Part shown: positions 10,499 to 19,589 of the stretch, in pieces | Layout of the letters: each line of letters begins with the position of its first letter | How positions within the stretch are numbered: the stretch's first letter is position 1 | Assembly: GCA_021784205.1 (NCBI GenBank) | Contig: JAJXTB010000001.1 | Span: forward strand, 30,589 to 94,588 | From: Actinomycetes bacterium | Lineage (GTDB): Bacteria > Actinomycetota > Acidimicrobiia > Acidimicrobiales > RAAP-2 | Direction: 5' to 3' | Length of the DNA stretch: 64,000 nt | The notes under the pieces: model-generated | Told to the model about the DNA's origin: nothing | Database searches by the model: none | What the model saw: the letters and a program-made list of their open reading frames with translations, nothing else | Translations under genes and position numbers: made by a program

Positions 10499-13400
10499 GC
10501 CCGCTCGATCCACACCGACGCCGCACGGCCGTCGTCGAGTTCGAGTGCGTGACCTGGCTCGGTGCGACTCCCCTGCTCGATAGCGCTCGCGAGAACTTCG
10601 CGGGCCAGGACGCCGAAGCCGTCAGCCAGGTCGTCGAGGCCCTGCACGGTGACGATGATGTGATCGGCGACGTCGAGGCCCGACGACTTTCGAAGGTCCT
10701 GGATCTGACGAACGACGTCGCGCAGGTACCCGCGGCGGCGAAGTTCGTCGTCGAGGGTCAGGTCGAGTGCGATCACCTCGGCGCCGTCGCGCGAGACGGC
10801 GAACCCGCCCTGGCTGCGCACGCGCAGTTCCAGATCCTCCGGCCCGAGGTCAAAGACGCCGGTCGACAGCGTCACGCGCACCGTCTCGCCCGCGTCGAGC
10901 GCGGCGGCGGCGGCGGCCGGGTCGAGCGCGGCGAGCGCCGGACGCAGTTCCTTGACGCCCTCGCCGAGGCGCGGGCCAACGGCGCGGAAGTTGGGCACCA
11001 GCTCGAAGCTCAGCACCTCGGCCAGTTCCGTGCCGTACTCGAGGACGTCGACGTTGAGCTCGTCCTCGACCACGCCCGAGGGCGGGCGCGGCGAGTCGCT
11101 CGGCAGGAACACGAGGGCCCGGGCGAGGGGCTGGCGGACCTTGATGCCCGCCTCGGCGCGCGCGGCGCGTCCGAGCGAGGTGAGCCGCCGCGCGGCCACC
11201 ATCGATCGCTCGAGCTCCTCGTCGATGAGCCCACTGTCGGCCGTCGGCCAGTCGTCGAGGTGCACTGAGGCCGTGTCGTCGACCTCGTTGAGCGCCCGGT
11301 AGAGCCGCTCGGCGACGAAGGGTGTGAACGGGGCGATGAGCAGCGTGATGCGCTGGAGCACGGTGAGCAGTGTCGCGTGCGCGGCCAGCGAGTCCGACGC
11401 CGGGGCGTCCGGGTCGGTGCGCCAGAAGCGGCGGCGGCTCCGACGGACGTACCAGTTCGACAGGTCGTCGATGAGCGAGGCGAGCGCGTCGGTCCCCCCG
11501 AGCGGCTCGTACCCGTCGAGGGCCGCGGTGACGACGATCGTCGTGGTCTCCAGGCGCGTGAGGATCCAGCGGTCCATGTCGTTGCGCTCGGCGGCCGGCG
11601 GCGTCGCCGGGTCAGCGGGGTCGAACCCGTTCAACGCCGCGTAGGTCGTGAAGAAGCTGAAGGTGTTCCAGAGCGTCGCCAGCGTCTCGCGCAGCGAGTG
11701 GTCGATGGCGCCGAGGCTCGCCCGGGTCGACGTCCAGGGCGATCCCTGGGAGAACATCCACCAGCGCAGGGGGTCGGCGCCGCGGGTCGAGAGGACCTCC
11801 CACGGGTCGATGACGTTGCCAACGGACTTACTCATCTTGCGGCCCTGCTCGTCGACGATGTGACCCAGGCAGAGCACGTGCTGGTAGGGCGTGCCGCCAA
11901 AGATGAGGGTGTTCACCGCGAGCAGCGAGTAGAACCAGCCCCGGGTCTGGTCGATGGCCTCGGCCACCAGCTGGGCGGGGAACTGCTTGGCCTCGGCCGA
12001 TCCCGCCACGTGGGGGAACCCCACCTGGGCGGCGGGCATCGCCCCCGAGTCGAACCAGGCGTCGATGACGGGCTCGACCCGCCGGGCCACCTGGCCGCAG
12101 GTCGGGCAGTCGAAGACGACGTCGTCGATGTAGGGCCGGTGCGGATCGAGGTCGCTCAGGTCCCGCCCCGCCAGCTCGCCGAGCTCGGCGCGCGAGCCGA
12201 TGCAGGTCAGGTGGTTGTCCTCGCAGCGCCAGATCGGCAGTGGCGTGCCCCAGAAGCGGTCTCGCGAGAGCGCCCAGTCGACGTTGTTGGCGAGCCACTC
12301 GCCGAATCGACCGTCGCGGATGTGCGCCGGGTGCCAGTCGATGGTCGCGTTCTCGGCCATCATCGCCTCTTTGAACCGGCTCGTGGCGATGTACCAGCTC
12401 GGCTTGCCCCAGTAGATCAGCACGGTGCCGCAGCGCCAGCAGTGCGGCAGGGCGTGGGTGTAGTCCATGCGCCGCAGCAGCAGGCCGCGGCGCTCCAGCT
12501 CGTCGTTGATCGCGTGGTTCGCCTCGCGCACGTCGCGGCCCTCGAGCCACGGGATCGCCGAGGTGAACGTGCCGTCGGGCCCCACGGGGTTGACCGTCGG
12601 CAGGCCGTGCTCGCGGGCCACCTGGCGGTCGATCTCGCCGAAGGCCGGGGCCTGGTGCACGAGGCCCGTGCCGTCGTCGGTCGTCACGTAGTCGGCGCCC
12701 ACCACGTAGCAGGCGTCGACGTCGTCGGGCAGCGCCACGTCGTCAAAGGGGCGCTGGTAGTGCAGGCCCAGCAGCGCGGTGCCGGGAACCGTCGCCGAGA
12801 TCCGGGCCTCGGGGCCAAAGACTGCTTCCACGAGGTCCTCGGCGACGACGGTGCCGTCCACGACGGCGTAGGAGATCGACGGGTTCACCGCTACGGCGAC
12901 GTTGGACAGGAGCGTCCAGGGCGTGGTCGTCCAGACCGCGAGGTGGGTGACGCCGGGCAGGTCGTGGGCCGACGCGTCGGTCACCGCGAGGCGGATGTAG
13001 CAGCTCTCGTCGACCTCGTCGGTGTAGACCCCGGGCTGGCCGAGCTCGTGGCTGGAAAGGGCCGTGCCGCACCGGGGGCAGTACGGGACGACCTTGAGGT
13101 CCTCGTAGAGCAGCCCGCGCGTGAAGAGCTGCTGGAGCTGCCACCACACCGATTCGATGTAGGAGGGGTTGAACGTGAAGTAGGCGTTCTCCATGTCGGT
13201 CCAGTAGCCGATGCGCTCGGTCAGCCGCTCGAACTCGCCGACGTAGGTCATCACCGACTCGCGGCAGAGCCGCGTGAACTCGGTGATGCCGATCTCTTCG
13301 ATGATCGCGCGCTTGCCCGAGATGCCAAGCTGCTTCTCGACCTGGACCTCGACGGGCAGGCCGTGGGTGTCCCACCCGGCCCGGCGCGCGACGTAGCGTC

Positions 13401-13626
13401 CCCGCATCGTCTGGTATCGGCAGAACAGGTCCTTGTAGATGCGCGCCCACACGTGGTGCAGCCCCGGCTTGCCGTTGGCCGTCGGCGGCCCCTCGTAGAA
13501 CACCCACGGCTCGCGGCCGAGGCGCTGGTCCATCGAACGCGCGAAGACGTCGTTGGCCCGCCACCGAGCAAGTTCAGCCTCTTCGAGGCCCACGAAGTCG
13601 AGGTCGGCGCTGACGGGTTGAAACAC
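10495..13626 (-). CDS. ileS: Isoleucyl-tRNA synthetase, long (IleRS2) type
   Basis: 1043 residues. It charges tRNA-Ile with isoleucine and edits valine. The class I signature HIGH appears as G-L-H-H-V-W-A near residue 57 and KMSKS as G-R-K-M-S-K-S-V-G-N; CxxC zinc-type pairs are present (C-P-R-C and C-P-T-C). The length and the K-P-G-L-H-H-V-W form match the eukaryote-like IleRS2 group, members of which are often mupirocin-tolerant. The GTG start has AAGGAG upstream and a TACGAT -10 at 13651-13656. Only about 70 bases separate it from the divergent gene, which leaves no room for a T-box leader. Confidence 0.96.
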   Translation of the reverse strand: MFQPVSADLDFVGLEEAELARWRANDVFARSMDQRLGREPWVFYEGPPTANGKPGLHHVWARIYKDLFCRYQTMRGRYVARRAGWDTHGLPVEVQVEKQLGISGKRAIIEEIGITEFTRLCRESVMTYVGEFERLTERIGYWTDMENAYFTFNPSYIESVWWQLQQLFTRGLLYEDLKVVPYCPRCGTALSSHELGQPGVYTDEVDESCYIRLAVTDASAHDLPGVTHLAVWTTTPWTLLSNVAVAVNPSISYAVVDGTVVAEDLVEAVFGPEARISATVPGTALLGLHYQRPFDDVALPDDVDACYVVGADYVTTDDGTGLVHQAPAFGEIDRQVAREHGLPTVNPVGPDGTFTSAIPWLEGRDVREANHAINDELERRGLLLRRMDYTHALPHCWRCGTVLIYWGKPSWYIATSRFKEAMMAENATIDWHPAHIRDGRFGEWLANNVDWALSRDRFWGTPLPIWRCEDNHLTCIGSRAELGELAGRDLSDLDPHRPYIDDVVFDCPTCGQVARRVEPVIDAWFDSGAMPAAQVGFPHVAGSAEAKQFPAQLVAEAIDQTRGWFYSLLAVNTLIFGGTPYQHVLCLGHIVDEQGRKMSKSVGNVIDPWEVLSTRGADPLRWWMFSQGSPWTSTRASLGAIDHSLRETLATLWNTFSFFTTYAALNGFDPADPATPPAAERNDMDRWILTRLETTTIVVTAALDGYEPLGGTDALASLIDDLSNWYVRRSRRRFWRTDPDAPASDSLAAHATLLTVLQRITLLIAPFTPFVAERLYRALNEVDDTASVHLDDWPTADSGLIDEELERSMVAARRLTSLGRAARAEAGIKVRQPLARALVFLPSDSPRPPSGVVEDELNVDVLEYGTELAEVLSFELVPNFRAVGPRLGEGVKELRPALAALDPAAAAAALDAGETVRVTLSTGVFDLGPEDLELRVRSQGGFAVSRDGAEVIALDLTLDDELRRRGYLRDVVRQIQDLRKSSGLDVADHIIVTVQGLDDLADGFGVLAREVLASAIEQGSRTEPGHALELDDGRAASVWIERA

Positions 13627-13697
13627 GGTGCTCCTTGGACGGTTCCAACCATCGTACTAACGGTCCCGCGATAGCCGATTCCCCGTATCGTGAGTCG

Positions 13698-14168
13698 ATG
13701 CCGATCACGATCAACGACGAGCCGGTTGGCGCCAGCGGCTCCATGAGTGTCATCTACGCCGCGGTCGACGAACTCGAGCGCCGCTACGGCAACGCCGACG
13801 ACGCGCCGCACCTCAGCTACGACGAGCTGCGCCCGCCGCGGGGACTCTTCCTCGTCGCGCGCGACGGCGGTGACCTGGCGGGCGGCGTCGGGCTTCGGCC
13901 GATCGCCGATCCGGCCCTCAATGCCGGCGAGATCAAGCGACTCTGGGTGCGTCCCGACCTGCGGCGCCTCGGGGTGGCGCGGGCGCTGATGGACGCCGTC
14001 GTCGAGCGGGCGCGCGAGCTCGGCTACGAGCGGCTCTACCTCGAGACCGGTCCGGCCCAGCCCGAGGCGCTGGCCTTCTACCCGCGGATCGGGTGGGCGT
14101 CCGTCGAGGACTTCCCGCCGGGTGCCTTCACGCACCCCGGCGCGTCGCGATTCGCCCTGAGTCTCTAG
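13698..14168 (+). CDS. GNAT-family N-acetyltransferase
   Basis: 156 residues from ATG 13698. The acetyl-CoA site is visible as R-R-L-G-V-A-R-A-L-M-D after the V-R-P-D-L strand, followed by E-L-G-Y-E-R-L-Y-L-E-T and A-L-A-F-Y-P-R-I-G-W, the usual GNAT end. TATCGT lies six bases before the ATG, so translation is probably leaderless; the upstream in-frame ATG would place the start before this promoter. The substrate is unknown. The gene is convergent with the HAD phosphatase and overlaps its end by four bases. Confidence 0.85.
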   Translation: MPITINDEPVGASGSMSVIYAAVDELERRYGNADDAPHLSYDELRPPRGLFLVARDGGDLAGGVGLRPIADPALNAGEIKRLWVRPDLRRLGVARALMDAVVERARELGYERLYLETGPAQPEALAFYPRIGWASVEDFPPGAFTHPGASRFALSL

Positions 14169-14827
14169 CGGCCGAAGGCGGCGTCCATCCACTGCGCCGT
14201 GAGATCCTCGAGCGATTCCAGCACGAGGTCGGCCAGTGCGAAGGCCGGCAGGCCCCGGTCCGGGGGCGCGGGGACCGCGACGACCGACATCTGCCCGGCC
14301 TTGGCCGCGAGGACGCCGGCGGAGGAGTCCTCAAAGACGAGACAGCTGGTCGGGGCAATCCCGATCGTCGCCGCCGCGCTGAGAAAGACACCCGGGTGGG
14401 GCTTGCCAAAGGGCTCGGTCTCGGCCGAGCTGATCGACACGAAGCGCTCGCGCAATTCGAAATGCGCGAGGCAGCGTTCGATGAGCGCGTAGGGCGTCGA
14501 ACTGGCGAGCGCCACCGGACCGCGCTCGGCGGCGAGGTCGATCGCGCGCAGCGCACCGGGCAGCAGACGGCCCGAGGACTCGACCAGCTCGCCGACGCGA
14601 TCGAGGAGCCGCGCGACGATCGACTCGGCGCTCGCGCCCTCCCAGGGGTAGCGCTGGTACCAGTACGCGACGACCTCGGCGACGAACATGCCCTTGGTCT
14701 TGCGGTCTTCCTCCTGGGAGATCGGCACGCCGAGCGAGCCGAAGATCTCGACCTCGGCCCGGTGCCACAGGACCTCGGAGTCGATGAGGAGCCCGTCCAT
14801 GTCAAAGAGGGTTGCGCGCAGCGTCAC
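14165..14827 (-). CDS. HAD-superfamily phosphatase, beta-phosphoglucomutase-like
   Basis: 220 residues. All four HAD motifs are present: D-M-D-G-L-L-I-D-S-E (nucleophile), A-S-S-T-P, G-K-P-H-P (Lys) and F-E-D-S-S-A-G-V-L-A-A-K-A-G. The cap and this motif set fit the beta-phosphoglucomutase / 2-deoxyglucose-6-phosphatase (YniC) subgroup, so a sugar phosphate is the likely substrate. The frame is open far upstream, but the GTG at 14825-14827 sits six bases after CAGAGT and right before the conserved L-R-A-T-L-F-D start, so I place the start there. Confidence 0.87.
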   Translation of the reverse strand: MTLRATLFDMDGLLIDSEVLWHRAEVEIFGSLGVPISQEEDRKTKGMFVAEVVAYWYQRYPWEGASAESIVARLLDRVGELVESSGRLLPGALRAIDLAAERGPVALASSTPYALIERCLAHFELRERFVSISSAETEPFGKPHPGVFLSAAATIGIAPTSCLVFEDSSAGVLAAKAGQMSVVAVPAPPDRGLPAFALADLVLESLEDLTAQWMDAAFGR

Positions 14828-14860
14828 CTCGACACTCTGACACAGCCGTAACGTGGGCCC

Positions 14861-15784
14861 GTGCCCACCATTCGCCTCTGTGCACCCTCGGACGTGGACG
14901 ACGTCGTCGAGGCGGTCGCGCGCGACCAGCGACTCGCGAGCGAACGAAATCCCTTCATCGACGCCCGGCTCGATCGCGACGACCTCGCCGCGTCCTATCG
15001 GGACCGGCGCGCGCCCACCTGGATCGCGCTCGAGGGGGCGCGGCTGGTGGGCCACCTGACCGCGACCACGCTCGCCCGACCGTCGGGCGCCGTGAGCGCG
15101 TGGGTCAGCCCCGACGCGGTCTCCTTCGATGGCGTCGCGACGCTGGGCTCGCTGTACGCGCTCGCCGGGGAGCACTGGCTCGCCGACGGGGTGTCGGACC
15201 ACGAGGTCTGGGCCTACGACCGCCCCGACGCGCGCGAGCCGTGGCTCGAGCTCGGATTCGCCCATCGGTTCCGCCGCGGCTCGCTCGATCTCACCGCACG
15301 GTCCAGCCCCCGCTGGCCGGCGGGCTACCGGTTGCGGTACGGATCGATCGAGGACCTCGAGCTCGCCACCCACTTCAGCGGACTGCTCGACGCCGAGGAG
15401 GCGCGCGGTCCGAGCTTTGCGCGCACCGAGGCGCTCGATCCATCCGAGCTGGTCGAGACGCTCGAAGATCCCGACACGATCTACGGCGTCGTCGAGCACG
15501 ACGGTACGCCGGTCGCCCAGGCCATCGTCTTTCCCCTGCTACCGGTACGGGGCTCACACGACCGGACGATGCACCTCAGTGCGGTCGTGGTCGAGCCGTC
15601 GCACCGGGGACGCGGCGTCGCCACGGCGATGCTCGACGAGTTGGTGGCACGGGCGCGCTCGAGGGGCTTTCACTACGCCGACGTCACGTGGCGAACGGCC
15701 AACCTGGCGGCGGCCTCGTTCTGGCGCGCCTACGGGGTGACCCCGACTTACGTCCGCCTGCAGCGTCGCGTGCGCGCCGACTAG
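14861..15784 (+). CDS. GNAT-family acetyltransferase, tandem-domain type
   Basis: 307 residues, about twice a single GNAT. The C-terminal half has a clear acetyl-CoA motif (V-V-V-E-P-S-H-R-G-R-G-V-A-T-A) followed by Y-A-D-V-T-W-R-T-A-N-L-A-A-A-S-F-W. The N-terminal half (residues 1-145) begins I-R-L-C-A-P-S-D-V and looks like a degenerate GNAT domain without a clear R-x-x-G-x-G/A. The GTG start is preceded by TAACGT plus six bases. The substrate is unknown. Confidence 0.82.
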   Translation: MPTIRLCAPSDVDDVVEAVARDQRLASERNPFIDARLDRDDLAASYRDRRAPTWIALEGARLVGHLTATTLARPSGAVSAWVSPDAVSFDGVATLGSLYALAGEHWLADGVSDHEVWAYDRPDAREPWLELGFAHRFRRGSLDLTARSSPRWPAGYRLRYGSIEDLELATHFSGLLDAEEARGPSFARTEALDPSELVETLEDPDTIYGVVEHDGTPVAQAIVFPLLPVRGSHDRTMHLSAVVVEPSHRGRGVATAMLDELVARARSRGFHYADVTWRTANLAAASFWRAYGVTPTYVRLQRRVRAD

Positions 15785-16263
15785 GCGAGCGACGCCTCGA
15801 TGGCGGCGATCAGCACCGGGTCCTCGGGGGTCACCGTCGGCGCGAAGCGCTGCACCGAACCGTCGGGTCCGAGCAGGAACTTCTCGAAGTTCCACCGGAT
15901 GTCACCGACGTGGCCCTCGCCGTCAGCCACCGCCGTCAGCGTCTCGTAGATGGGGTGGCGGCCTTCGCCGTTCACCTCGATCTTCTCGAACAACGGGAAC
16001 GTCACGCCGTAGGTGGTCGAGCAGAAGCTCTGGATCTCCTCGGCCGTGCCCGGCTCTTGGCCCAGGAACTGGTTGCAGGGAAAGCCCACGACGCTGAACC
16101 CGCGGTCGGCGTAGCGCTCGTGCAGGGCCTCGAGCCCTTCGTACTGCGGCGTGAGGCCGCACTTGGAGGCCACGTTCACCACGAGCACGCTGTGGCCCCG
16201 GTAGGGGGCGAGCGACGCATCGTCGCCGGCCAAGGTCCGAACGGGAATGTCGTAGACGGTCAT
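15781..16263 (-). CDS. Glutathione peroxidase-family thiol peroxidase
   Basis: 160 residues, the normal length for bacterial Gpx/BsaA proteins, which reduce hydroperoxides with thioredoxin or low-molecular-weight thiols. The peroxidatic Cys is in V-A-S-K-C-G-L-T, and the Gln of G-F-P-C-N-Q-F and the Trp-Asn of W-N-F-E-K-F complete the catalytic set. It uses Cys, not selenocysteine. TATGGT lies seven bases before the ATG (16261-16263), so the mRNA is probably leaderless. It is convergent with the GNAT gene; the stops overlap. Confidence 0.93.
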   Translation of the reverse strand: MTVYDIPVRTLAGDDASLAPYRGHSVLVVNVASKCGLTPQYEGLEALHERYADRGFSVVGFPCNQFLGQEPGTAEEIQSFCSTTYGVTFPLFEKIEVNGEGRHPIYETLTAVADGEGHVGDIRWNFEKFLLGPDGSVQRFAPTVTPEDPVLIAAIEASLA

Positions 16264-16325
16264 GGCCCTGACCATACCGGTGCGACCCTGCGCGTCGAGC
16301 GCTGCGGCACTTCTAGGCTCGCCGT

Positions 16326-17270
16326 ATGCACGCCGCCGTTCTCATCGATGGACGACTCGAGGTCCTCGAGCGCCCGACCCCCGAACCGGGACCGGGCGAC
16401 GTCCTGGTTGCGGTGGCCGGTGCCGGCGTCAACGCCGCCGACCTCATCCAGCGCCGGGGCTTCTACCCCGCGCCCCCGGGCTGGCCGGTCGACGTCCCCG
16501 GTCTCGAACTCGCCGGCGTGGTCAGCGCCGTCGGACCAGGCGTCGACCCCGGCCTCGTCGGCCGGCACGTCTGCGCGATCGTCGGCGGGGGCGCCCAGGC
16601 GACGCACTGCGTCGTGCCCCACGAGCACCTGCTGGAGGTCCCGGACTCGGTCGACCTGACCGTGGCCGGTGGCTTCGCCGAGGCCTTCGTCACCGCCCAT
16701 GACGCCCTGGTCACCCAGGCGGCCGCCACCGCCACGGACCGGGTCCTGATCTCGGGCGCCACCGGCGGGGTCGGGTCCGCCGCGGTGCAGATCGGCGCTC
16801 GCCTCGGCGCCCACGTGATCGCCGTCACCCGCACACCGGCGTTCCACGACGAGCTCCGCGGTCTCGGCGCCGCCGAGGCGGTCACGCTCGAGCAGGTGGC
16901 GGCACTCGAGCCGGTCGACGTCGTCATCGAACTCGTGGGTGCCGCGCACCTGCAGTCCGCGCTCACGGTCCTCGCGCCGCACGCCCGGGTCGTCGTGATC
17001 GGCGTCGGTGGTGGGGGGCGCGTCGAGGTCGACCTGCGCACCGTCATGAGCCGGCGCGCCACGATCACCGGCTCGACGCTGCGCGCGCGCTCGCGCGAGG
17101 AGAAGGCGCTCGTGATCGGACGCGTGCGCGCCGACCTGCTCGACGACTGGGCGGCGCAACGCCTGCGGGTACCCGTCGCGCGGACGTTCGACCTGGCCGA
17201 CATCGCGGCGGCCTACGACTACTTCGCCGAGCCCGGCAAGTTCGGCAAGGTCCTGGTCCGCACCCCGTGA
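16326..17270 (+). CDS. NADPH:quinone oxidoreductase-like, zinc-free MDR family
   Basis: 314 residues. The N-terminal GroES-like domain shows G-V-N-A-A-D-L-I-Q-R-R-G-F-Y; the cofactor domain shows S-G-A-T-G-G-V-G-S-A-A-V-Q. The zinc-ligand Cys and His of alcohol dehydrogenases are absent, so this belongs to the quinone oxidoreductase / crotonyl-CoA-reductase-like group. TAGGCT six bases before the ATG suggests a leaderless message. Its GTG-started neighbour, the DUF5522 gene, overlaps its stop by four bases. Confidence 0.9.
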   Translation: MHAAVLIDGRLEVLERPTPEPGPGDVLVAVAGAGVNAADLIQRRGFYPAPPGWPVDVPGLELAGVVSAVGPGVDPGLVGRHVCAIVGGGAQATHCVVPHEHLLEVPDSVDLTVAGGFAEAFVTAHDALVTQAAATATDRVLISGATGGVGSAAVQIGARLGAHVIAVTRTPAFHDELRGLGAAEAVTLEQVAALEPVDVVIELVGAAHLQSALTVLAPHARVVVIGVGGGGRVEVDLRTVMSRRATITGSTLRARSREEKALVIGRVRADLLDDWAAQRLRVPVARTFDLADIAAAYDYFAEPGKFGKVLVRTP

Positions 17271-17509
17271 TCGCGTGGCGGTCCGCCAAGTCGATTCCCC
17301 GGCCGCACCCGTCGCGATGCGATCCGAGTCGACCGGATTACCAGGCGATCATCGACGCGCACGAGCGCGCGGTGACCGCCGGCGAGCCGACGTACGTCGA
17401 CCCCGTGACGCGTTTTGTCGTGCTTACCGTCTCGACGTTGCGCCGGCGGGGCCAGTGCTGTGACCGGGGCTGTCGACACTGCCCCTACCTCGACGCACCA
17501 GCGCACTGA
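17267..17509 (+). CDS. DUF5522 family small cysteine-rich protein
   Basis: 80 residues. The family pattern is clear: T-Y-V-D-P-V-T-R-F-V-V-L-T, then R-R-G-Q-C-C and C-R-H-C-P-Y near the end. Four clustered cysteines suggest a metal site, perhaps zinc. The function of DUF5522 is not established. The GTG start overlaps the quinone-reductase TGA (GTGA), so the two are translationally coupled. Confidence 0.85.
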   Translation: MIAWRSAKSIPRPHPSRCDPSRPDYQAIIDAHERAVTAGEPTYVDPVTRFVVLTVSTLRRRGQCCDRGCRHCPYLDAPAH

Positions 17510-17515
17510 CTGCGC

Positions 17516-17557
17516 CGCCGTCGTCACCGCGACGCGAACGGCGCGGTGACGACGGCG
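17516..17557. terminator. Bidirectional terminator between DUF5522 gene and ald
   Basis: Perfect 16-bp inverted repeat (arms 17516-17531 and 17542-17557) with a 10-base loop, placed seven bases after one stop and 12 bases after the convergent one. Confidence 0.85.
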
Positions 17558-17569
17558 GGCGAGGTCTTG

Positions 17570-18688
17570 TTACAGCAGGTCGCGCAGGGGCGTGTAGTCC
17601 AGCCCGTGCGCCTCGGCCACGGGGCCGTAGGTGATCGAACCGTTGACCGTGTTGACTCCCTCGGCCAGCGCGTCGTCGGCCAGGACGGCCTCGCGCCACC
17701 CGTGGTGGGCCAGCTCCATCGCGTAGGGCAGGGTCGCGTTGGCGAGCGCCGCGGTCGAGGTGTTGGGCACCGCGCCGGGCATGTTGGCCACGCAGTAGAA
17801 GATCGAACCGTTCACCTCAAAGACCGGGTCCGAGTGCGTCGTCGGTCGGGTCGCCTCGAAGCACCCGCCCTGGTCCACCGAGATGTCCACGAGGACCGAG
17901 CCCTCGCGCATCTTGGCGACGAGGTCGTTGCTCACCAGCTTGGGGGCCTTCGCGCCGACGACGAGGACGGCACCGATGACGATGTCGGCGCCGATGCAGG
18001 CCTCCTCGAGGCTCAGCGTCGACGAGGCGATCGTCTCAAGGCGGCCGTCGAAGTGGTGGTCCACCCGGCGCAGCCGGTCGAGGTTCCGGTCAAGGATCTT
18101 CACGTTGGCGTGCAGGCCCACGGCGAGGGTCGCCGCGGCGAGACCCGCCACACCGGCGCCAATCACGACGACGTTGACCGGCGCGACGCCCGGGACACCG
18201 CTGATCAGCGAGCCGTGGCCGCCGCCGGGGCGCATGAGGTGGTGCGCACCCATCAAGGGCGCCATCCGACCGGCGACTTCGCTCATCGGCGTGAGCAACG
18301 GCAGGGAGTTGTCACGCAGTCGGACCGTCTCGTACGCGATGGCGACGTTGTTCGAGGCCACCAGGGCGTCGGTGCACTCGCGCGACGCGGCGAGGTGCAA
18401 GTACGTGAAGAGGACCTGGTTCTTGTGCGCCGCGAGCCGCGGGTACTCGGCCGCGATCGGCTCTTTCACCTTCATGATCATGTCGCTGTCGGCCCAGACA
18501 TCGTCGACGTCGTCGACGATGGTGGCGCCATTGGCGACGTAGTCGGCGTCGCTGATCGACGAACCAACTCCCGCACCACGCTCGATGAGCACCTGGTGGC
18601 CCGCACCGGTGAGCTCGCGGGCACCCGCCGGGGTGAGTGCCACGCGATTTTCGTCAGTCTTGATTTCCTTCGGAACGCCTATTTTCAT
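17570..18688 (-). CDS. ald: Alanine dehydrogenase
   Basis: 372 residues. It interconverts L-alanine and pyruvate plus ammonia with NAD. The N-terminus (M-K-I-G-V-P-K-E-I-K), the substrate residues in K-V-K-E-P and T-Y-L-H-L-A-A, and the NAD fold V-V-V-I-G-A-G-V-A-G are all typical. The start is ATG 18686-18688, with AGGA eight bases upstream; an ATG nine bases earlier sits directly on the AGG and is less likely. It follows potC by 46 bases on the same strand. If the putrescine aminotransferase nearby uses pyruvate, Ald would recycle the alanine formed (inference). Confidence 0.96.
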   Translation of the reverse strand: MKIGVPKEIKTDENRVALTPAGARELTGAGHQVLIERGAGVGSSISDADYVANGATIVDDVDDVWADSDMIMKVKEPIAAEYPRLAAHKNQVLFTYLHLAASRECTDALVASNNVAIAYETVRLRDNSLPLLTPMSEVAGRMAPLMGAHHLMRPGGGHGSLISGVPGVAPVNVVVIGAGVAGLAAATLAVGLHANVKILDRNLDRLRRVDHHFDGRLETIASSTLSLEEACIGADIVIGAVLVVGAKAPKLVSNDLVAKMREGSVLVDISVDQGGCFEATRPTTHSDPVFEVNGSIFYCVANMPGAVPNTSTAALANATLPYAMELAHHGWREAVLADDALAEGVNTVNGSITYGPVAEAHGLDYTPLRDLL

Positions 18689-18734
18689 GAAATTCATCCT
18701 AATTTACCGATTGCGGTGCCCTCGTTGGCTCCGA

Positions 18735-19589
18735 CTACGCCTTCTTACGCGCGAGCACAATACTCAAGATCGCGCAGGCGATCCCAACGGTAAAGATCGC
18801 GGTGCCAAAGACGAACACTTGTGGCGGGATGCCCACCCGGGTCGCGCCGAACACCCACACGGGGAACGGCACGCTCGTGCCACTGAGGAAGTTCGACGTC
18901 ACGAAGTCGTCGATCGAGATGGCGAAGGCCATCAGCGCGCCGGCGAGCACGCCGGGCATGATGAGCGGCAAGGTCACCCGCGTGAAGGTCACCGCGGGGG
19001 TCGCCCCCAGGTCGTAAGCGGCCTCTTCGAGCGCGGTGTCAAAGCCGGCGAGCCGCGCGCGCACCGTCACCGTCACGTAGGCGATCGAGAACATGACGTG
19101 CGCGAGCACCAGGGTCAGGAAGCCTCGTCCGATGTTGAACGTGACGAAGAGTCCGAGCAGCGACGCTCCCATGACGATCTCCGGCGCGGCGATGTTCAAG
19201 AAGATCACCTGCTCGAAGGCGCCCTTGCCCCGGAACCGGGGCGGGCGGTAGCGCACGAGCGCGATGGCGAGCATCGTGCCGAGCACCGTCGCGATGAGCG
19301 TGCTGACGAGCGCGAGGCGGATCGAGAGCCAGAACGAGGCGGTGAGCCCCGGCACGTTGCTCCACTGGTGATACCACTGGGACGTAAAGCCGTTCCACGA
19401 GAAGCTCACCAGCTGCATGCTGCCGATCGTCTTGTTGAAGCTGTAGAAGATCATGATGACGATCGGGAACACCAGGTAGGCGATGACGAGCCAGGAGTAG
19501 GCCGGCAGGACGAACCGGGTCCAGCGGCGCTTCTTGGTCGGGTGCGCCTGGGGCGCCAGTGCCGCGGCGGGTTGGTCGAGCAGGGTCAT
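18735..19589 (-). CDS. potC: Spermidine/putrescine ABC transporter permease PotC
   Basis: 284 residues, six predicted membrane helices. The cytoplasmic EAA loop is visible (L-E-E-A-A-Y-D-L-G-A, then P-L-I-M-P-G-V), the docking site for PotA. The order potA-potD-potB-potC and the PotC-like D-D-F-V-T-S-N-F motif support a polyamine substrate. The ATG overlaps the potB stop (ATGA). Confidence 0.93.
   Translation of the reverse strand: MTLLDQPAAALAPQAHPTKKRRWTRFVLPAYSWLVIAYLVFPIVIMIFYSFNKTIGSMQLVSFSWNGFTSQWYHQWSNVPGLTASFWLSIRLALVSTLIATVLGTMLAIALVRYRPPRFRGKGAFEQVIFLNIAAPEIVMGASLLGLFVTFNIGRGFLTLVLAHVMFSIAYVTVTVRARLAGFDTALEEAAYDLGATPAVTFTRVTLPLIMPGVLAGALMAFAISIDDFVTSNFLSGTSVPFPVWVFGATRVGIPPQVFVFGTAIFTVGIACAILSIVLARKKA

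Noticed and set aside
13627..13697. T-box leader before ileS
   Set aside because: Only about 70 bases separate ileS from the divergent gene and they contain an ordinary -10 and ribosome site, with no T-box core.
14828..15499. N-terminal extension of the HAD phosphatase frame
   Set aside because: It runs antisense through the GNAT gene; the HAD fold begins right at the GTG 14825-14827.
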